From assembly GCA_030694975.1 (NCBI GenBank), contig JAUYTU010000022.1:62001-126000 (forward strand): a DNA stretch of 64,000 nucleotides, given 5' to 3'. The notes under the pieces were generated by a model, which worked only from the letters and a program-made list of their open reading frames with translations, had not been told where the DNA came from and did not search any database. This DNA is from Erysipelotrichaceae bacterium. GTDB lineage: Bacteria > Bacillota_I > Bacilli_A > Erysipelotrichales > Erysipelotrichaceae. Made by a program: the position numbers and the translations under genes. Positions 1-8,758 of the stretch are shown piece after piece (the first letter of the stretch is position 1; each line of letters opens with the position of its first letter).

Positions 1-1169
1 TTGCAGTAGCGAACCTAGCCGATGCATCGTTGACGACGATGATATTTGTGGCAAGACCTGAAGTACCAACGCTAATCGAAGCCGCAAGAGCATCGAAAGA
101 ACTTCGTGAAATCGGGATTGAAAACCAGCAACTTATCATTAATGGGGTATTACTTGAGCATGATGATGCAGTGTCGAATCAGTTGTTTAACAAACAACAA
201 TCGACCTTAAAATCAATGCCTACAGAGCTAATCAACCTCGTTACTTACATCATTCCACTTCGCTCATACAATATCGTGGGTATTGAAAATGTGAGAAATT
301 TTTTAGTAAAGGATGATATCGAGAATGAAGAGTTCACAGAGGATGAGGTGAATCATCCAACCCTGAAAAACATCATTGATGATCTTATCGAAACCAACAA
401 ACGCATCGTCTTTACCATGGGGAAAGGCGGTGTCGGAAAATCATCGATTGCAACATCTGTTGCTTTAGGACTGGCAGCTCGAGGTATCCGTGTTCATCTG
501 GCATCGACCGATCCTGCCGGAAAATCCGGTGCTCAACACTTCAATGTTGCGAACTTGGAAGTCAGCTTTATTGATGAAAAAGCAGAGTTAGAGCAATATC
601 AAAATGAGGTGTTAAGCAAAGCCAAGGAAACCATGGATGAAGAACAAATCGCCTATGTTGAAGAAGATTTACGATCACCATGTACAGAGGAAATCGCTGT
701 GTTTAAGGCATTTGCAAAGATCGTTGAAAAATCTAGTGATCAGGTGGTGATCATTGACACAGCACCAACCGGCCATACGTTACTGTTGCTTGATTCAACC
801 ATGAGTTACCACAAAGAAATCCAGCGGACACAAAGCGATGTACCGGACTCGGTTAAGAATTTGCTACCTTTGCTAAGGGATAAAAATACGACGGAAGTTA
901 TTATTGTTGCACTTGCCCAAACCACACCTGTGTTTGAAGCTCAACGATTACAAGAAGATTTACAAAGAGCTCAAATCTCTGTGGGGTGGTGGGTTATCAA
1001 CAATTCAGTGGTTAGAACCAAGACATCCAATAAGTTGCTTCTTGCAAAAGCGTCGAGTGAAGTTGAGTGGATTGATAAAATCGATAAGCACACCAAGGGA
1101 AAGTTTGCACTTGTTGAATATTGCGCAGAAAATATTACACAAACACAATTGCTCGAATGGGCAAAATAG
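1..1169 (+). CDS. arsA: ArsA-family arsenite/anion pump ATPase, 5' truncated by window edge
   Basis: The frame is open back to the window edge, so the start and most of the first ATPase half lie upstream. What remains is the tail of the first half (LADASLTTMIFVARPE, then the INGVL strand) and a complete second half with the deviant Walker A GKGGVGKSS near 430, DTAPTGHTL near 760, and a SPCTEE cysteine like the metalloid-binding Cys of ArsA. ArsA couples ATP hydrolysis to arsenite extrusion through ArsB or Acr3, which is not in the window. The residual half-plus-half structure shows the two-domain ArsA form rather than the single-domain Get3 form. It is followed after 9 bases by a HesB-like gene, probably cotranscribed. 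Confidence 0.88.
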   Translation, partial: AVANLADASLTTMIFVARPEVPTLIEAARASKELREIGIENQQLIINGVLLEHDDAVSNQLFNKQQSTLKSMPTELINLVTYIIPLRSYNIVGIENVRNFLVKDDIENEEFTEDEVNHPTLKNIIDDLIETNKRIVFTMGKGGVGKSSIATSVALGLAARGIRVHLASTDPAGKSGAQHFNVANLEVSFIDEKAELEQYQNEVLSKAKETMDEEQIAYVEEDLRSPCTEEIAVFKAFAKIVEKSSDQVVIIDTAPTGHTLLLLDSTMSYHKEIQRTQSDVPDSVKNLLPLLRDKNTTEVIIVALAQTTPVFEAQRLQEDLQRAQISVGWWVINNSVVRTKTSNKLLLAKASSEVEWIDKIDKHTKGKFALVEYCAENITQTQLLEWAK

Positions 1170-1178
1170 GGAAAGAAA

Positions 1179-1448
1179 ATGAAAATTACCAATGAAGCAA
1201 GAGAAATCGTAGACACACTTCTAAAAGAAAACAATTGCAATACAATCCAAGTCAGCATCATGGGTGGCTGTTGCGGGACATCCGTTTATCTGTCAATGAC
1301 CAACAGTAAAGAAGAATCAGACATCGTCATGGAAAATGGAGTTCAACTGTTATATGTTGAAGATGCACTCGAGCGCACAAGTGAAGTTATGCTTGTTGAA
1401 AAAGATGGGAAATTACTCCTTGAAGACAAACTCGCATCAAATTGCTAA
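1179..1448 (+). CDS. HesB/IscA-like small protein
   Basis: An 89-residue protein of about the size and pattern of HesB-like proteins (A-type iron-sulfur carrier fold): N-terminal MKITNEAREIVDTLL helix, a central GGCCG cysteine motif instead of the single Cys of canonical IscA, and a C-terminal Cys two residues from where the IscA CG(C) motif would be. HesB-like proteins of anaerobes sometimes carry selenocysteine, but here there is no in-frame TGA. Placed 9 bases after arsA, so a role in metalloid or thiol/Fe-S handling is possible but inferred only. Confidence 0.6.
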   Translation: MKITNEAREIVDTLLKENNCNTIQVSIMGGCCGTSVYLSMTNSKEESDIVMENGVQLLYVEDALERTSEVMLVEKDGKLLLEDKLASNC

Positions 1449-1457
1449 AGTAAAAAG

Positions 1458-1494
1458 AAATGCGGCTCATTATTGAATGGTCCGCATTTTATTT
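1458..1494. terminator. Bidirectional rho-independent terminator
   Basis: Inverted repeat AAATGCGG (1458-1465) / CCGCATTT (1482-1489), flanked by A-rich and T-rich tracts, between the converging hesB-like and LTA-synthase-like genes; it can serve both. Confidence 0.75.
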
Positions 1495-3456
1495 AACTCT
1501 CATTGTATTGGTCTTACCAATGATTTCATTATTTGCACTAACGATCGCAACACCAATCGTACTTCCCGGACGAACAACATCACTTGAAGCAATCAACATA
1601 CTCTGACTGATGTACTGAGTTTCGACCAGAGCACCGTTAACCATGATTTGACTGTAACGGGTAAAGTTATGGCCGGTTACAATCATTTTTTCATGGAAGA
1701 TTCGAGCTTGAGTCAACTCCTGCATACGGAAGCCAATTTGCAATTTCGATGGCATATAAGAATTCATCTGACTGTACGCATATTTTTCGCCATATAAAAT
1801 ATCAAACTGAAGTAAATGTAAGATGGTCTCATAATTTGGATTATTCACTTCTGATTGATGAATCTGAGTAAACAAGCCTTCGTGAATATTCAACTGATTT
1901 AATACGTGCGCACCTAACTGATACGTTTGCACGTTTTTATTTTGCTTTTCTAAACCGATGTTATCCCAAACTACATAATCGGTTGTGTTTCTGTTTCCGG
2001 AAATAAAACTTTCGAAATTTAATCCCGGTAAGTGATCACCGAAGAAAACGATGACCGTCGGCTCTCCGGATTGTTCAACTTTTTGAATAATTTCTGGGAT
2101 GATAGCATCGGCTTCATTGATCTGCTCCAAATAGTATTCCAATTGATTTTCATCGGACTTATTCATAACCCCAAATACTTGGAAAGGATAAGCAAGATTT
2201 TCGATTCTCGGATAATCTCCATGAGACTGAACCGCAATTGTATATACGAAATCCGGTTCATCCGAGTATTGAATGGCTTCCATGATTTCATCAATCAAAA
2301 CCTTATCCTTGGCCCAACCCAACTCATTAAACTCCACATTTCGCATGGTTTCCAAAGTGCTGAATGCATCAAAACCTAAATTCGCAAAGACCAGGTGACG
2401 ACCGTAAAAATTACCGCTGTTATTGTGCATAATCGAAGCGCGATAGCCCAATTTCTTTAAGTTATAGGCCATACTTTCGGCTGTTTGTTCTAACAAAACA
2501 CTCTTATATGGATATTCACCGGTACCAAAGTAATCCAAACTCATTCCGGTGATAACTTCAAATTCGGTGTTAGCGGTACCACCGCCAAGGGTGGGTACTA
2601 ACAGCAATCCCGATGAGTATTTTTGCTTTAATGCCGTAAAATTCGGAATCGGATTCGCTGAATAACTGACACCGGAAAGACGTGTCACATCGAAGAAAGA
2701 TTCCAATTGAACAAAGATAATGTTCGCTTTAATAGCGTTGTGACTATCTTTGGTCAAGGTTTTAACAATACTTTCAATCGACTTCTTAGTATACACATCA
2801 GGTTCCTGAATTCCTTTATCCAACACACTGCTAACGAAACTATAGACAAAGCCAAACTCATCGAAGATCTCAACGAGATTGCCATTGGTGTTTTGGAAAG
2901 CGTAGATTGCCGGTGATACGTTAGGCATGACATTGAGTAATAACAAAGATACGGACATAGTCACAATTCCTTGTCGAAATACGACATTTAGTTTGACCGA
3001 TTTCATCCAAGATCGAACAATAATCAATAAGCTTATGCCAATAGCCAAAACAATCAAACTGATTTGAAATGGATTTAAATAGATACCGATAATATTGAAT
3101 AAGGAATTAATTAGTAAGAAATCATCGGATGTCAGCGGTGTGCGACGGAAGATCTGAATGATGAAATTACATACACCCAACACAAACCATCCAAAGGATG
3201 CCATGCCGAACATAAAGTATTTACGTTTAAAAAACAGCGATGCGGACAACGTCGCAAAGATAATTAAAACATTATAAGCGAAGACCATTGGTTTTGAAAT
3301 CGCAAACGTAAAAACTTCCGTCAGCGACTGACGGTGCAGTATTTCAAGAATGATTCCCAGTACAAGCGAATATAGCCATATCCGTAAGATGGTCAGTCTT
3401 TTATGTGAGACAGACAACAAGTCCATCTGATTTAAATCTTTCATTCGGGAAAACAT
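1489..3456 (-). CDS. LTA synthase-family sulfatase-fold membrane phosphotransferase
   Basis: 655 residues: about five hydrophobic membrane segments in the first 200 residues, then an extracellular alkaline-phosphatase/sulfatase-fold domain. The motif GGGTANTEFEV contains the Thr nucleophile used by LtaS-type glycerophosphate transferases, preceded by QLESFFD (metal-binding Glu) and followed later by FFGDHLPGL (metal-binding Asp/His). A further C-terminal segment of about 80 residues is all-beta looking. LtaS-like enzymes move glycerol phosphate from phosphatidylglycerol to the teichoic acid chain or to glycans. Start chosen at the ATG with GAGGTG eight bases upstream. Exact acceptor is unknown. 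Confidence 0.85.
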   Translation of the reverse strand: MFSRMKDLNQMDLLSVSHKRLTILRIWLYSLVLGIILEILHRQSLTEVFTFAISKPMVFAYNVLIIFATLSASLFFKRKYFMFGMASFGWFVLGVCNFIIQIFRRTPLTSDDFLLINSLFNIIGIYLNPFQISLIVLAIGISLLIIVRSWMKSVKLNVVFRQGIVTMSVSLLLLNVMPNVSPAIYAFQNTNGNLVEIFDEFGFVYSFVSSVLDKGIQEPDVYTKKSIESIVKTLTKDSHNAIKANIIFVQLESFFDVTRLSGVSYSANPIPNFTALKQKYSSGLLLVPTLGGGTANTEFEVITGMSLDYFGTGEYPYKSVLLEQTAESMAYNLKKLGYRASIMHNNSGNFYGRHLVFANLGFDAFSTLETMRNVEFNELGWAKDKVLIDEIMEAIQYSDEPDFVYTIAVQSHGDYPRIENLAYPFQVFGVMNKSDENQLEYYLEQINEADAIIPEIIQKVEQSGEPTVIVFFGDHLPGLNFESFISGNRNTTDYVVWDNIGLEKQNKNVQTYQLGAHVLNQLNIHEGLFTQIHQSEVNNPNYETILHLLQFDILYGEKYAYSQMNSYMPSKLQIGFRMQELTQARIFHEKMIVTGHNFTRYSQIMVNGALVETQYISQSMLIASSDVVRPGSTIGVAIVSANNEIIGKTNTMRVK

Positions 3457-3693
3457 CGTGTCGCACCTCTTTTTAAGTACCCACTCATTATAGCACTCTA
3501 CGATTTATTTGCATGAAATTTAACTGATAAGTTGCATGATTATGGTGATAACATGATGAAAGATTGTTAATTATACCGTATTCAAAGCACTCTTCAAGTA
3601 ATCATGAGTTTTGCTAGTTATAATTAACTAAATAAGTTTACAGAGTATGTTAATGATATGCATTGAATAATACCGTTCGAAAGGAGTGAACTT

Positions 3694-4578
3694 ATGCATA
3701 AAATCATACCACACCTCTGGTTTGACACCCAAGCCATAGAAGCCGTAAATTTCTACATAAGCCTTTTTTCAGGCTCTGAAATCGATGGGATAACCGTCAT
3801 TAAAGATACCCCATCCGGAGACTGTGACTTTGTCAATTTCACCTTGGCCGGTCATACGTTCTCTGCGATCAGTGCCGGACCGTACTTCACTCTGAATCCA
3901 TCCATCTCACTGACCGTTGCATTTGAGCAAGAAAAAGAACTGTGTGAAGTTTGGGAGAAGTTAAGTGAGGATGGTGAGCCACTCATGCCCTTACAAGAAT
4001 ATCCTTTTTGTCCGTTATACGGCTGGATTCAAGATCGCTTCGGACTTTCATGGCAACTCATGCTTTTACGTCCAGGCGATATCACTCATAAAATCATATA
4101 TAGCTTTCTATTCAGTCAAGCACATAACGGATTGAGTGAAGCAGCTGCGCATTATTACATGGATGTATTTGAAGAAGGCGAATTGAACATGCTTGAATAC
4201 TACGAACCCAATGAAGTTTCACCGACCAATGCCAAGGTAAAATACCTGAATTTCAACATCGTGGGTGAGCAGTTTTCAATGATGGACAATGCCTATGATA
4301 CTAAATATGATTTCAATGAAGGATTCTCCTTTATGATCATGTGCGAAAACCAGGCAGAGATCGATTACTACTGGGAAAAACTATCTCATAACCCAGAAGC
4401 GGAGCAGTGCGGCTGGTGTAAGGATCGTTTTGGGGTATCTTGGCAAATTGTCGCCGCCAACTGGGATGAAGTTCTGTTTAAAGGGACTGAAGAAGAGAAA
4501 GCTCGGGTAACCGAAGCATTTCTTCAGATGAAGAAGTTTGACTTGGCACAGTTAGAACGTGCCCGAAAAGGAGAATAA
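3694..4578 (+). CDS. Tandem VOC-fold (PhnB-like) protein
   Basis: 294 residues made of two PhnB-type glyoxalase/bleomycin-resistance-fold repeats. The first starts IIPHLWFDTQAIEAVNFY and ends DRFGLSWQLM; the second ends with the matching CKDRFGVSWQIV. This fold commonly appears in 3-demethylubiquinone methyltransferase-like proteins of unknown activity; a specific substrate cannot be assigned. An AAAGGAG site precedes the ATG by 7 bases. It overlaps nothing and is followed 1 base later by the AHSA1 protein, so they form a two-gene unit. Confidence 0.82.
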   Translation: MHKIIPHLWFDTQAIEAVNFYISLFSGSEIDGITVIKDTPSGDCDFVNFTLAGHTFSAISAGPYFTLNPSISLTVAFEQEKELCEVWEKLSEDGEPLMPLQEYPFCPLYGWIQDRFGLSWQLMLLRPGDITHKIIYSFLFSQAHNGLSEAAAHYYMDVFEEGELNMLEYYEPNEVSPTNAKVKYLNFNIVGEQFSMMDNAYDTKYDFNEGFSFMIMCENQAEIDYYWEKLSHNPEAEQCGWCKDRFGVSWQIVAANWDEVLFKGTEEEKARVTEAFLQMKKFDLAQLERARKGE

Positions 4579-4579
4579 C

Positions 4580-4996
4580 ATGAAAAGAAAGAATGTAACT
4601 GTACAAACCATCGTCAACGCACCAATTGAACAAGTATGGAAGTGTTGGATTGAACCCAAACACATCGAACAATGGAATGCGGCATCAGATGACTGGCATA
4701 CTCCCAAAGCTGTCAACGACGTACGTGAAGGCGGACGATTTGTATACACGATGGCAGCGAAAGACGGAAGTGTATCTTTTGATTTTAACGGAACTTTCGA
4801 AGAAATTATCGAATCTAAGAAGATTATAACCCGGCTGGACGATGATCGAAGAGTGTGGGTAACCTTTGAAGAACGTGATCATAGTGTTCAAGTCGTTGAG
4901 ACCTTTGAAATCGAAGATGAAAACACGGAAGAACTTCAACGATCAGGATGGCAAGCCATCTTAGACAATTTCAAAAAATACGTCGAGTCACTATGA
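4580..4996 (+). CDS. SRPBCC / AHSA1-like domain protein
   Basis: A 138-residue START-like protein: VNAPIEQVWKCWIEPKHIEQW is the usual opening of the activator-of-Hsp90-homologue (AHSA1/YndB) family and the C-terminus SGWQAILDNFKKYVE is its long closing helix. Start placed at the ATG 3 bases after the stop of the VOC gene, with AAAGGAG inside the end of that gene; an upstream GTG in frame lacks a ribosome site. Pairs of PhnB-like and AHSA1-like genes are frequent in Gram-positive genomes, but the ligand is unknown. Confidence 0.85.
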   Translation: MKRKNVTVQTIVNAPIEQVWKCWIEPKHIEQWNAASDDWHTPKAVNDVREGGRFVYTMAAKDGSVSFDFNGTFEEIIESKKIITRLDDDRRVWVTFEERDHSVQVVETFEIEDENTEELQRSGWQAILDNFKKYVESL

Positions 4997-5001
4997 AAAG
5001 C

Positions 5002-5028
5002 AAAACGTCCCAACGGACGTTTTATTTC
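5002..5028. terminator. Bidirectional terminator
   Basis: AAAACGTCC (5002-5010) pairs with GGACGTTTT (5015-5023) and is followed by TTATTT; sits between the AHSA1 gene and the converging SDR gene. Confidence 0.85.
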
Positions 5029-5831
5029 TAACCCATTAATGACTTAAGTTGCTCAGCAATCATCTTCGCGGCTCGCTTCGGACTCAACCGATTCATAAAG
5101 TTGAGCATTTTTGAATCACTGCCCGCATACACATGATAGAGATTGTTCTCAATCGCATTCACGAGGATATCCGCCGCCTCTTGAGGTGTTAATACCTTGA
5201 TTTTCGAAGTGTCGACATCAGCTGAGAAATTCGTTGTCACACCGGAATTCTTTGTAATCTCCGTTGCGACTCCACCGGGAAATACAACACTGACACCAAT
5301 GTTGGTATCCATCAACTCAGACTTCAGACCTTCCGTAAGCAATTTAACAGCAGCTTTGGAAGCTCCGTAAATGGTCTGACCCGGAACCGGTACGAATCCG
5401 CCCATACTGGAAACATTTAAGATATGAGCTTGAGGCCGTTGGAGCAAATGTGGAATAAATGCTTTGCACATGTAAAGAGTGCCATAAAAGTTAACATTAA
5501 AAACGCTTTCAATTCGATCATAATCCATGTCATTTACGGTAACAAAGGGTTGAATGATTCCGGCAACATTGATAATTCCATCAACAACACCAAACTCATC
5601 CATCGCAAACTGTGGTATTTTTTCAACCTGCTCACGCACACTGATGTTAGCGGTGTAGATGCGCAAATGATTGCTAAATTTAACTGCCAAATGTTGTGTG
5701 TCTTTAAGTGCGTCTGAATTAATATCGACCGCAACAACGCTAGCACCTTTTTCCAATAGGTTCATAACGACGGCACGACCCATCCCATTCCCGCCTCCGG
5801 TTACGACAAAAACTTTTTCGTTTACTTGCAT
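5028..5831 (-). CDS. Short-chain dehydrogenase/reductase
   Basis: 267 residues of classical SDR type: TGGGNGMG cofactor loop near residue 11, an Asp at the end of the second strand (VVAVDIN) that predicts NAD(H) preference, NVAG, catalytic Ser in LNVSS and YGASK with the catalytic Tyr and Lys. The C-terminal NFMNRLSPKRAAKMI is a basic helix. Start ATG has AAAGGAG upstream. Substrate cannot be inferred; it stands alone. Confidence 0.88.
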   Translation of the reverse strand: MQVNEKVFVVTGGGNGMGRAVVMNLLEKGASVVAVDINSDALKDTQHLAVKFSNHLRIYTANISVREQVEKIPQFAMDEFGVVDGIINVAGIIQPFVTVNDMDYDRIESVFNVNFYGTLYMCKAFIPHLLQRPQAHILNVSSMGGFVPVPGQTIYGASKAAVKLLTEGLKSELMDTNIGVSVVFPGGVATEITKNSGVTTNFSADVDTSKIKVLTPQEAADILVNAIENNLYHVYAGSDSKMLNFMNRLSPKRAAKMIAEQLKSLMG

Positions 5832-5975
5832 AATTTCTCCTTTATTGATTAAAATCTATTGTTAACATCGTACCATGACTCACAAGTTAGGGCAAATTTC
5901 ATGCCTTTGACAACGGTTCTTATTTGAAACAACACCACATATAGTACAATATAACCAATATGAACGGAGGTTATT

Positions 5976-6683
5976 ATGCCATTTAATGTAATTGACCGCA
6001 GTGGTAATCCCATAGGGATCATCTGTGAACGCTTTTTGATCGACAACCCCCAGTCCAATCTTTTTTTAATCGGACTAACCCATCAGCGATTGGAAGATAT
6101 GGATATCGACATGGAAAAAATTCGTGGTATGATTGCGTATGGACTTGATTGTAGAAGTATTTTGGGATCGATTAAAGAAGAAAAGTTTGATCAGGCAATG
6201 CGTGAAATCTGGAAACATAATTTTTTAGTGAACGGCATTTATAATGAGCAATTTTTGATAAAGCGACTCATGTTACAACGCTTCACCCCGATAGATGAAT
6301 ACGTAAGATTAGGACGCTTCATTTTCACCGGATACATATTGATAGATGGTACCAAAATGAACTTTATAGACAATGCCTACATCATGCTTGATGAAGAAAT
6401 GGATTACATCCAACTTCCATTTTCAAAAGATTTCGGAATTCCGCTTTTCTTTAAAATCAAAGGCATACCGCTTTGTCAAACGGAAGGCGTACGCACCGGT
6501 CAACCCTGGGAAATGAATCACTACCACACCACACGACTTCCGGTAATCTCCGGTAATGCATCCCTGGATGTACAGGTGGGCACTCAATGTCTGCTCAAAG
6601 ACGGAATGAATATTCAGGTATTCATTGAGAAAGAAAAAATCGCCGGAATTTTCGGCGATGGTATATATTACAAAATAGCTTAA
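5976..6683 (+). CDS. Unknown protein, 235 residues
   Basis: Not recognised. A soluble-looking protein with no signal peptide or membrane segment. The N-terminal half is helical and charged (GMIAYGLDCRSILGS); the C-terminal half is beta-rich (FIFTGYILIDGTKMNF). An AACGGAGG site lies 8 bases before the ATG, and the codon use matches the neighbours, so it is probably a real gene. It ends two bases from the stop of the converging zinc-ribbon gene. Confidence 0.7.
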   Translation: MPFNVIDRSGNPIGIICERFLIDNPQSNLFLIGLTHQRLEDMDIDMEKIRGMIAYGLDCRSILGSIKEEKFDQAMREIWKHNFLVNGIYNEQFLIKRLMLQRFTPIDEYVRLGRFIFTGYILIDGTKMNFIDNAYIMLDEEMDYIQLPFSKDFGIPLFFKIKGIPLCQTEGVRTGQPWEMNHYHTTRLPVISGNASLDVQVGTQCLLKDGMNIQVFIEKEKIAGIFGDGIYYKIA

Positions 6684-6684
6684 C

Positions 6685-7137
6685 CTACATCTTCGCTCCG
6701 CACTTCTTACAGTATGAAGCATCTTCATCATTCAACTCACCACAACTGCGACAACGCACCTTAATAACTTCACTGACAGAGGACAAATGCTCCTTAAGTT
6801 GGGTTACTTCCAAAGCATCGTTCAACATTCCACCGGTCTGACGGGAGAAGGGCTTGAGATCCTCGCGAGCTTGTTCAGGGTCTAAAACCATTCCGGAACC
6901 TGCCTTACCATGGGCTCCCACATTGGAAATCAATGTTCCTATAAAAATCATAATAAAACCAATAATTCCGGGTGCCATGGGATTGGAGCCCATAAGCATA
7001 AAAGGATCTGCAAATGCCAGGGTCACAAATACGGAAAAGAAAAGGACAAGTCCGATACCCATCAAAGCTCTGCCCAAGTAAAAAAGTGTTTTACGCTCGC
7101 TTGAAATGTTATTCGATGACTGATTATTTTTGTTCAT
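6685..7137 (-). CDS. Two-TM protein with C-terminal zinc ribbon
   Basis: About 150 residues: a short polar N-terminus, two membrane segments (roughly residues 17-42 and 55-75), a linker, and a C-terminal zinc ribbon CRSCGELNDEDASYCKKCG. Start placed at the ATG preceded by GGGGG; a TTG four codons upstream overlaps that ribosome site and is unlikely. Function unknown; membrane-anchored zinc ribbons of this build are common in Bacillota. Confidence 0.75.
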   Translation of the reverse strand: MNKNNQSSNNISSERKTLFYLGRALMGIGLVLFFSVFVTLAFADPFMLMGSNPMAPGIIGFIMIFIGTLISNVGAHGKAGSGMVLDPEQAREDLKPFSRQTGGMLNDALEVTQLKEHLSSVSEVIKVRCRSCGELNDEDASYCKKCGAKM

Positions 7138-7294
7138 ATGTACCCCCAAGTGTATGCATATATTCTATCATGAAAATAATTTTTGTAGCACGGAAGATGA
7201 AACTTTCCGTTGAAATATCACATTTCACCTAAATGACAAGCACAGACTTGATAAAGTGATATACTTAGATTTACCAGAACCGTGGAGGAATGCG

Positions 7295-7522
7295 ATGAAG
7301 AGGCGAGATTTCATGGGTATCGTTGGTGCAGTTTTGGGGGCTTTGATCGGTGTGTTTATTGGTGGTATGTTGGGTATGTTTATTGGCGGCAATCTTTTAA
7401 GTAATGTAACTATGTTTGGAAGTACCGGTTATCAACTTGGCGCAAACATTGGTTTAGTTCTTGGGTTGATCGTGTTTATACCCTTCGGAATCATCTTGGG
7501 AAAGAAATCGGTTAGTGAATGA
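7295..7522 (+). CDS. Small glycine-rich membrane protein
   Basis: 75 residues with two strongly hydrophobic segments carrying repeated Gly every fourth residue (GAVLGALIGVFIGGMLG), i.e. glycine-zipper packing, then a second helix and a basic end GKKSVSE. GGAGG stands 7 bases before the chosen ATG; an earlier in-frame ATG at 7256 has no ribosome site. It is a stand-alone gene closed by its own terminator. Function unknown. Confidence 0.7.
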   Translation: MKRRDFMGIVGAVLGALIGVFIGGMLGMFIGGNLLSNVTMFGSTGYQLGANIGLVLGLIVFIPFGIILGKKSVSE

Positions 7523-7526
7523 AAAG

Positions 7527-7548
7527 AACCTGCGAAAGCAGGTTTTGG
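7527..7548 (+). terminator. Rho-independent terminator
   Basis: AACCTGC / GCAGGTT stem with GAAA loop (7527-7544) followed by TT and a T-rich stretch. Confidence 0.8.
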
Positions 7549-7628
7549 CTTTTGTTTACAAAGTCTCAGGTCTATGGTAATGTAAATTCAATATTTGATA
7601 ACAAAACGAAGGTATTGAGGTAATAGAG

Positions 7629-8711
7629 ATGAATTCAAAGGTGATACGCATCGATCAGTTGAGAGCATTTTGTGAAGAAGCGTTTTCCAGGCTAGGCTTT
7701 AATCACTCGGACAGTACCATCATCACAGATGTGCTATTACTATCCGATCTCTTTGGAATTGACTCCCACGGAATCAATCGATTCAAAATGTATCACCAAC
7801 AAATCAAAGCCGGTTATATAGAAATTACTTCCCAACCGGAAATCGTCATGGAAACCCCGGTATCCGCAGTAATGGACGGTAAACGTGGCATGGGACAGTT
7901 GGTAGCCAACGTTGCTATGAAAATAGCCATCGAAAAAGCCATGACCTCCGGCGTCGGATTGGTTACCGTACGAAACTCCAATCACTATGGAATTGCCGGA
8001 TTTTATTCTTTAATGGCAAGCAATGAGGGATTGATCGGAATATCCATGACCAACTCACTTGCGGCAGTGGTTCCGACGTTTGGAAAAACGCCGATGATGG
8101 GAACCAATCCGATTGCCTTCAGTTTCCCGGCAAAACCACATCCATTCAACTTTGATAGCGCAACCTCCGTCGTGTCTGTTGGTAAAATCGAAGTACATAA
8201 CAAACTGGACCAACCGATTCCTTTTGGATGGGGACTGAACTCAGAGGGTATGGACGAACAAAATCCGACCGAAGTTTTAAGAAGTGTTTTCAGCGGTAAG
8301 TCAGGACTTCATCCGTTGGGCGGAGGAAGTGAGGAACATGGAGGGCACAAAGGCTATGGATTCTCCATGATCGTCGAAATCCTTTGCTCCATCATCTCCA
8401 TGGGAACAACCTCCAATCATGTGGAAAAAACGGCAGGAACCTCCGGAGTATGCCACTTCTTCGCGGCGATTGATCCGAAAATATTCGGTGATTCGACAGC
8501 CATTCAAAAGCATTTGGAGAATTACTTAAAAGAAATCCGGAGTTCTGAGAAAGCAAAAGACAAAGAACGAATTTATACACATGGCGAAAAAGAGGCGGAG
8601 TCCTTTATACAACGAAAAGCCAATGGGATCGTCATTCACCCGAAAACACTAAATGAAATGAATGAACTTTCCAATGAGTTAGGCATGGATTTCAACACAT
8701 ATTTCCAATAA
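7629..8711 (+). CDS. Ldh_2-family malate/L-lactate-type dehydrogenase
   Basis: 360 residues, the length of the type-2 malate/L-lactate dehydrogenase family, unrelated to classical LDH. Visible hallmarks are DSHGINRFKMY with the family catalytic His, NSNHYGIAGFY, NPIAFSFP and GGHKGYGFSMIVE. Members oxidise 2-hydroxy acids (malate, lactate, ureidoglycolate, sulfolactate) with NAD(P). The gene is monocistronic between two terminators, so the substrate cannot be inferred from neighbours. Confidence 0.85.
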   Translation: MNSKVIRIDQLRAFCEEAFSRLGFNHSDSTIITDVLLLSDLFGIDSHGINRFKMYHQQIKAGYIEITSQPEIVMETPVSAVMDGKRGMGQLVANVAMKIAIEKAMTSGVGLVTVRNSNHYGIAGFYSLMASNEGLIGISMTNSLAAVVPTFGKTPMMGTNPIAFSFPAKPHPFNFDSATSVVSVGKIEVHNKLDQPIPFGWGLNSEGMDEQNPTEVLRSVFSGKSGLHPLGGGSEEHGGHKGYGFSMIVEILCSIISMGTTSNHVEKTAGTSGVCHFFAAIDPKIFGDSTAIQKHLENYLKEIRSSEKAKDKERIYTHGEKEAESFIQRKANGIVIHPKTLNEMNELSNELGMDFNTYFQ

Positions 8712-8741
8712 AAAACTGTCGATGTCTCGGCAGTTTTTTAC
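8710..8741. terminator. Bidirectional terminator
   Basis: AAAAAACTGTCGA pairs with TCGGCAGTTTTTT (one G-T) around 8711-8739, between the Ldh_2 gene and the converging pyrophosphatase gene. Confidence 0.85.
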
Positions 8742-8758
8742 GTATATAAACGAGTCTA

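Noticed and set aside
904-1182. Open frame inside arsA in another reading frame
   Set aside because: No ribosome site or family similarity; the overlapping arsA frame carries all the motifs.
1179-1448. HesB-like selenoprotein
   Set aside because: No in-frame TGA; cysteines occupy the expected position.
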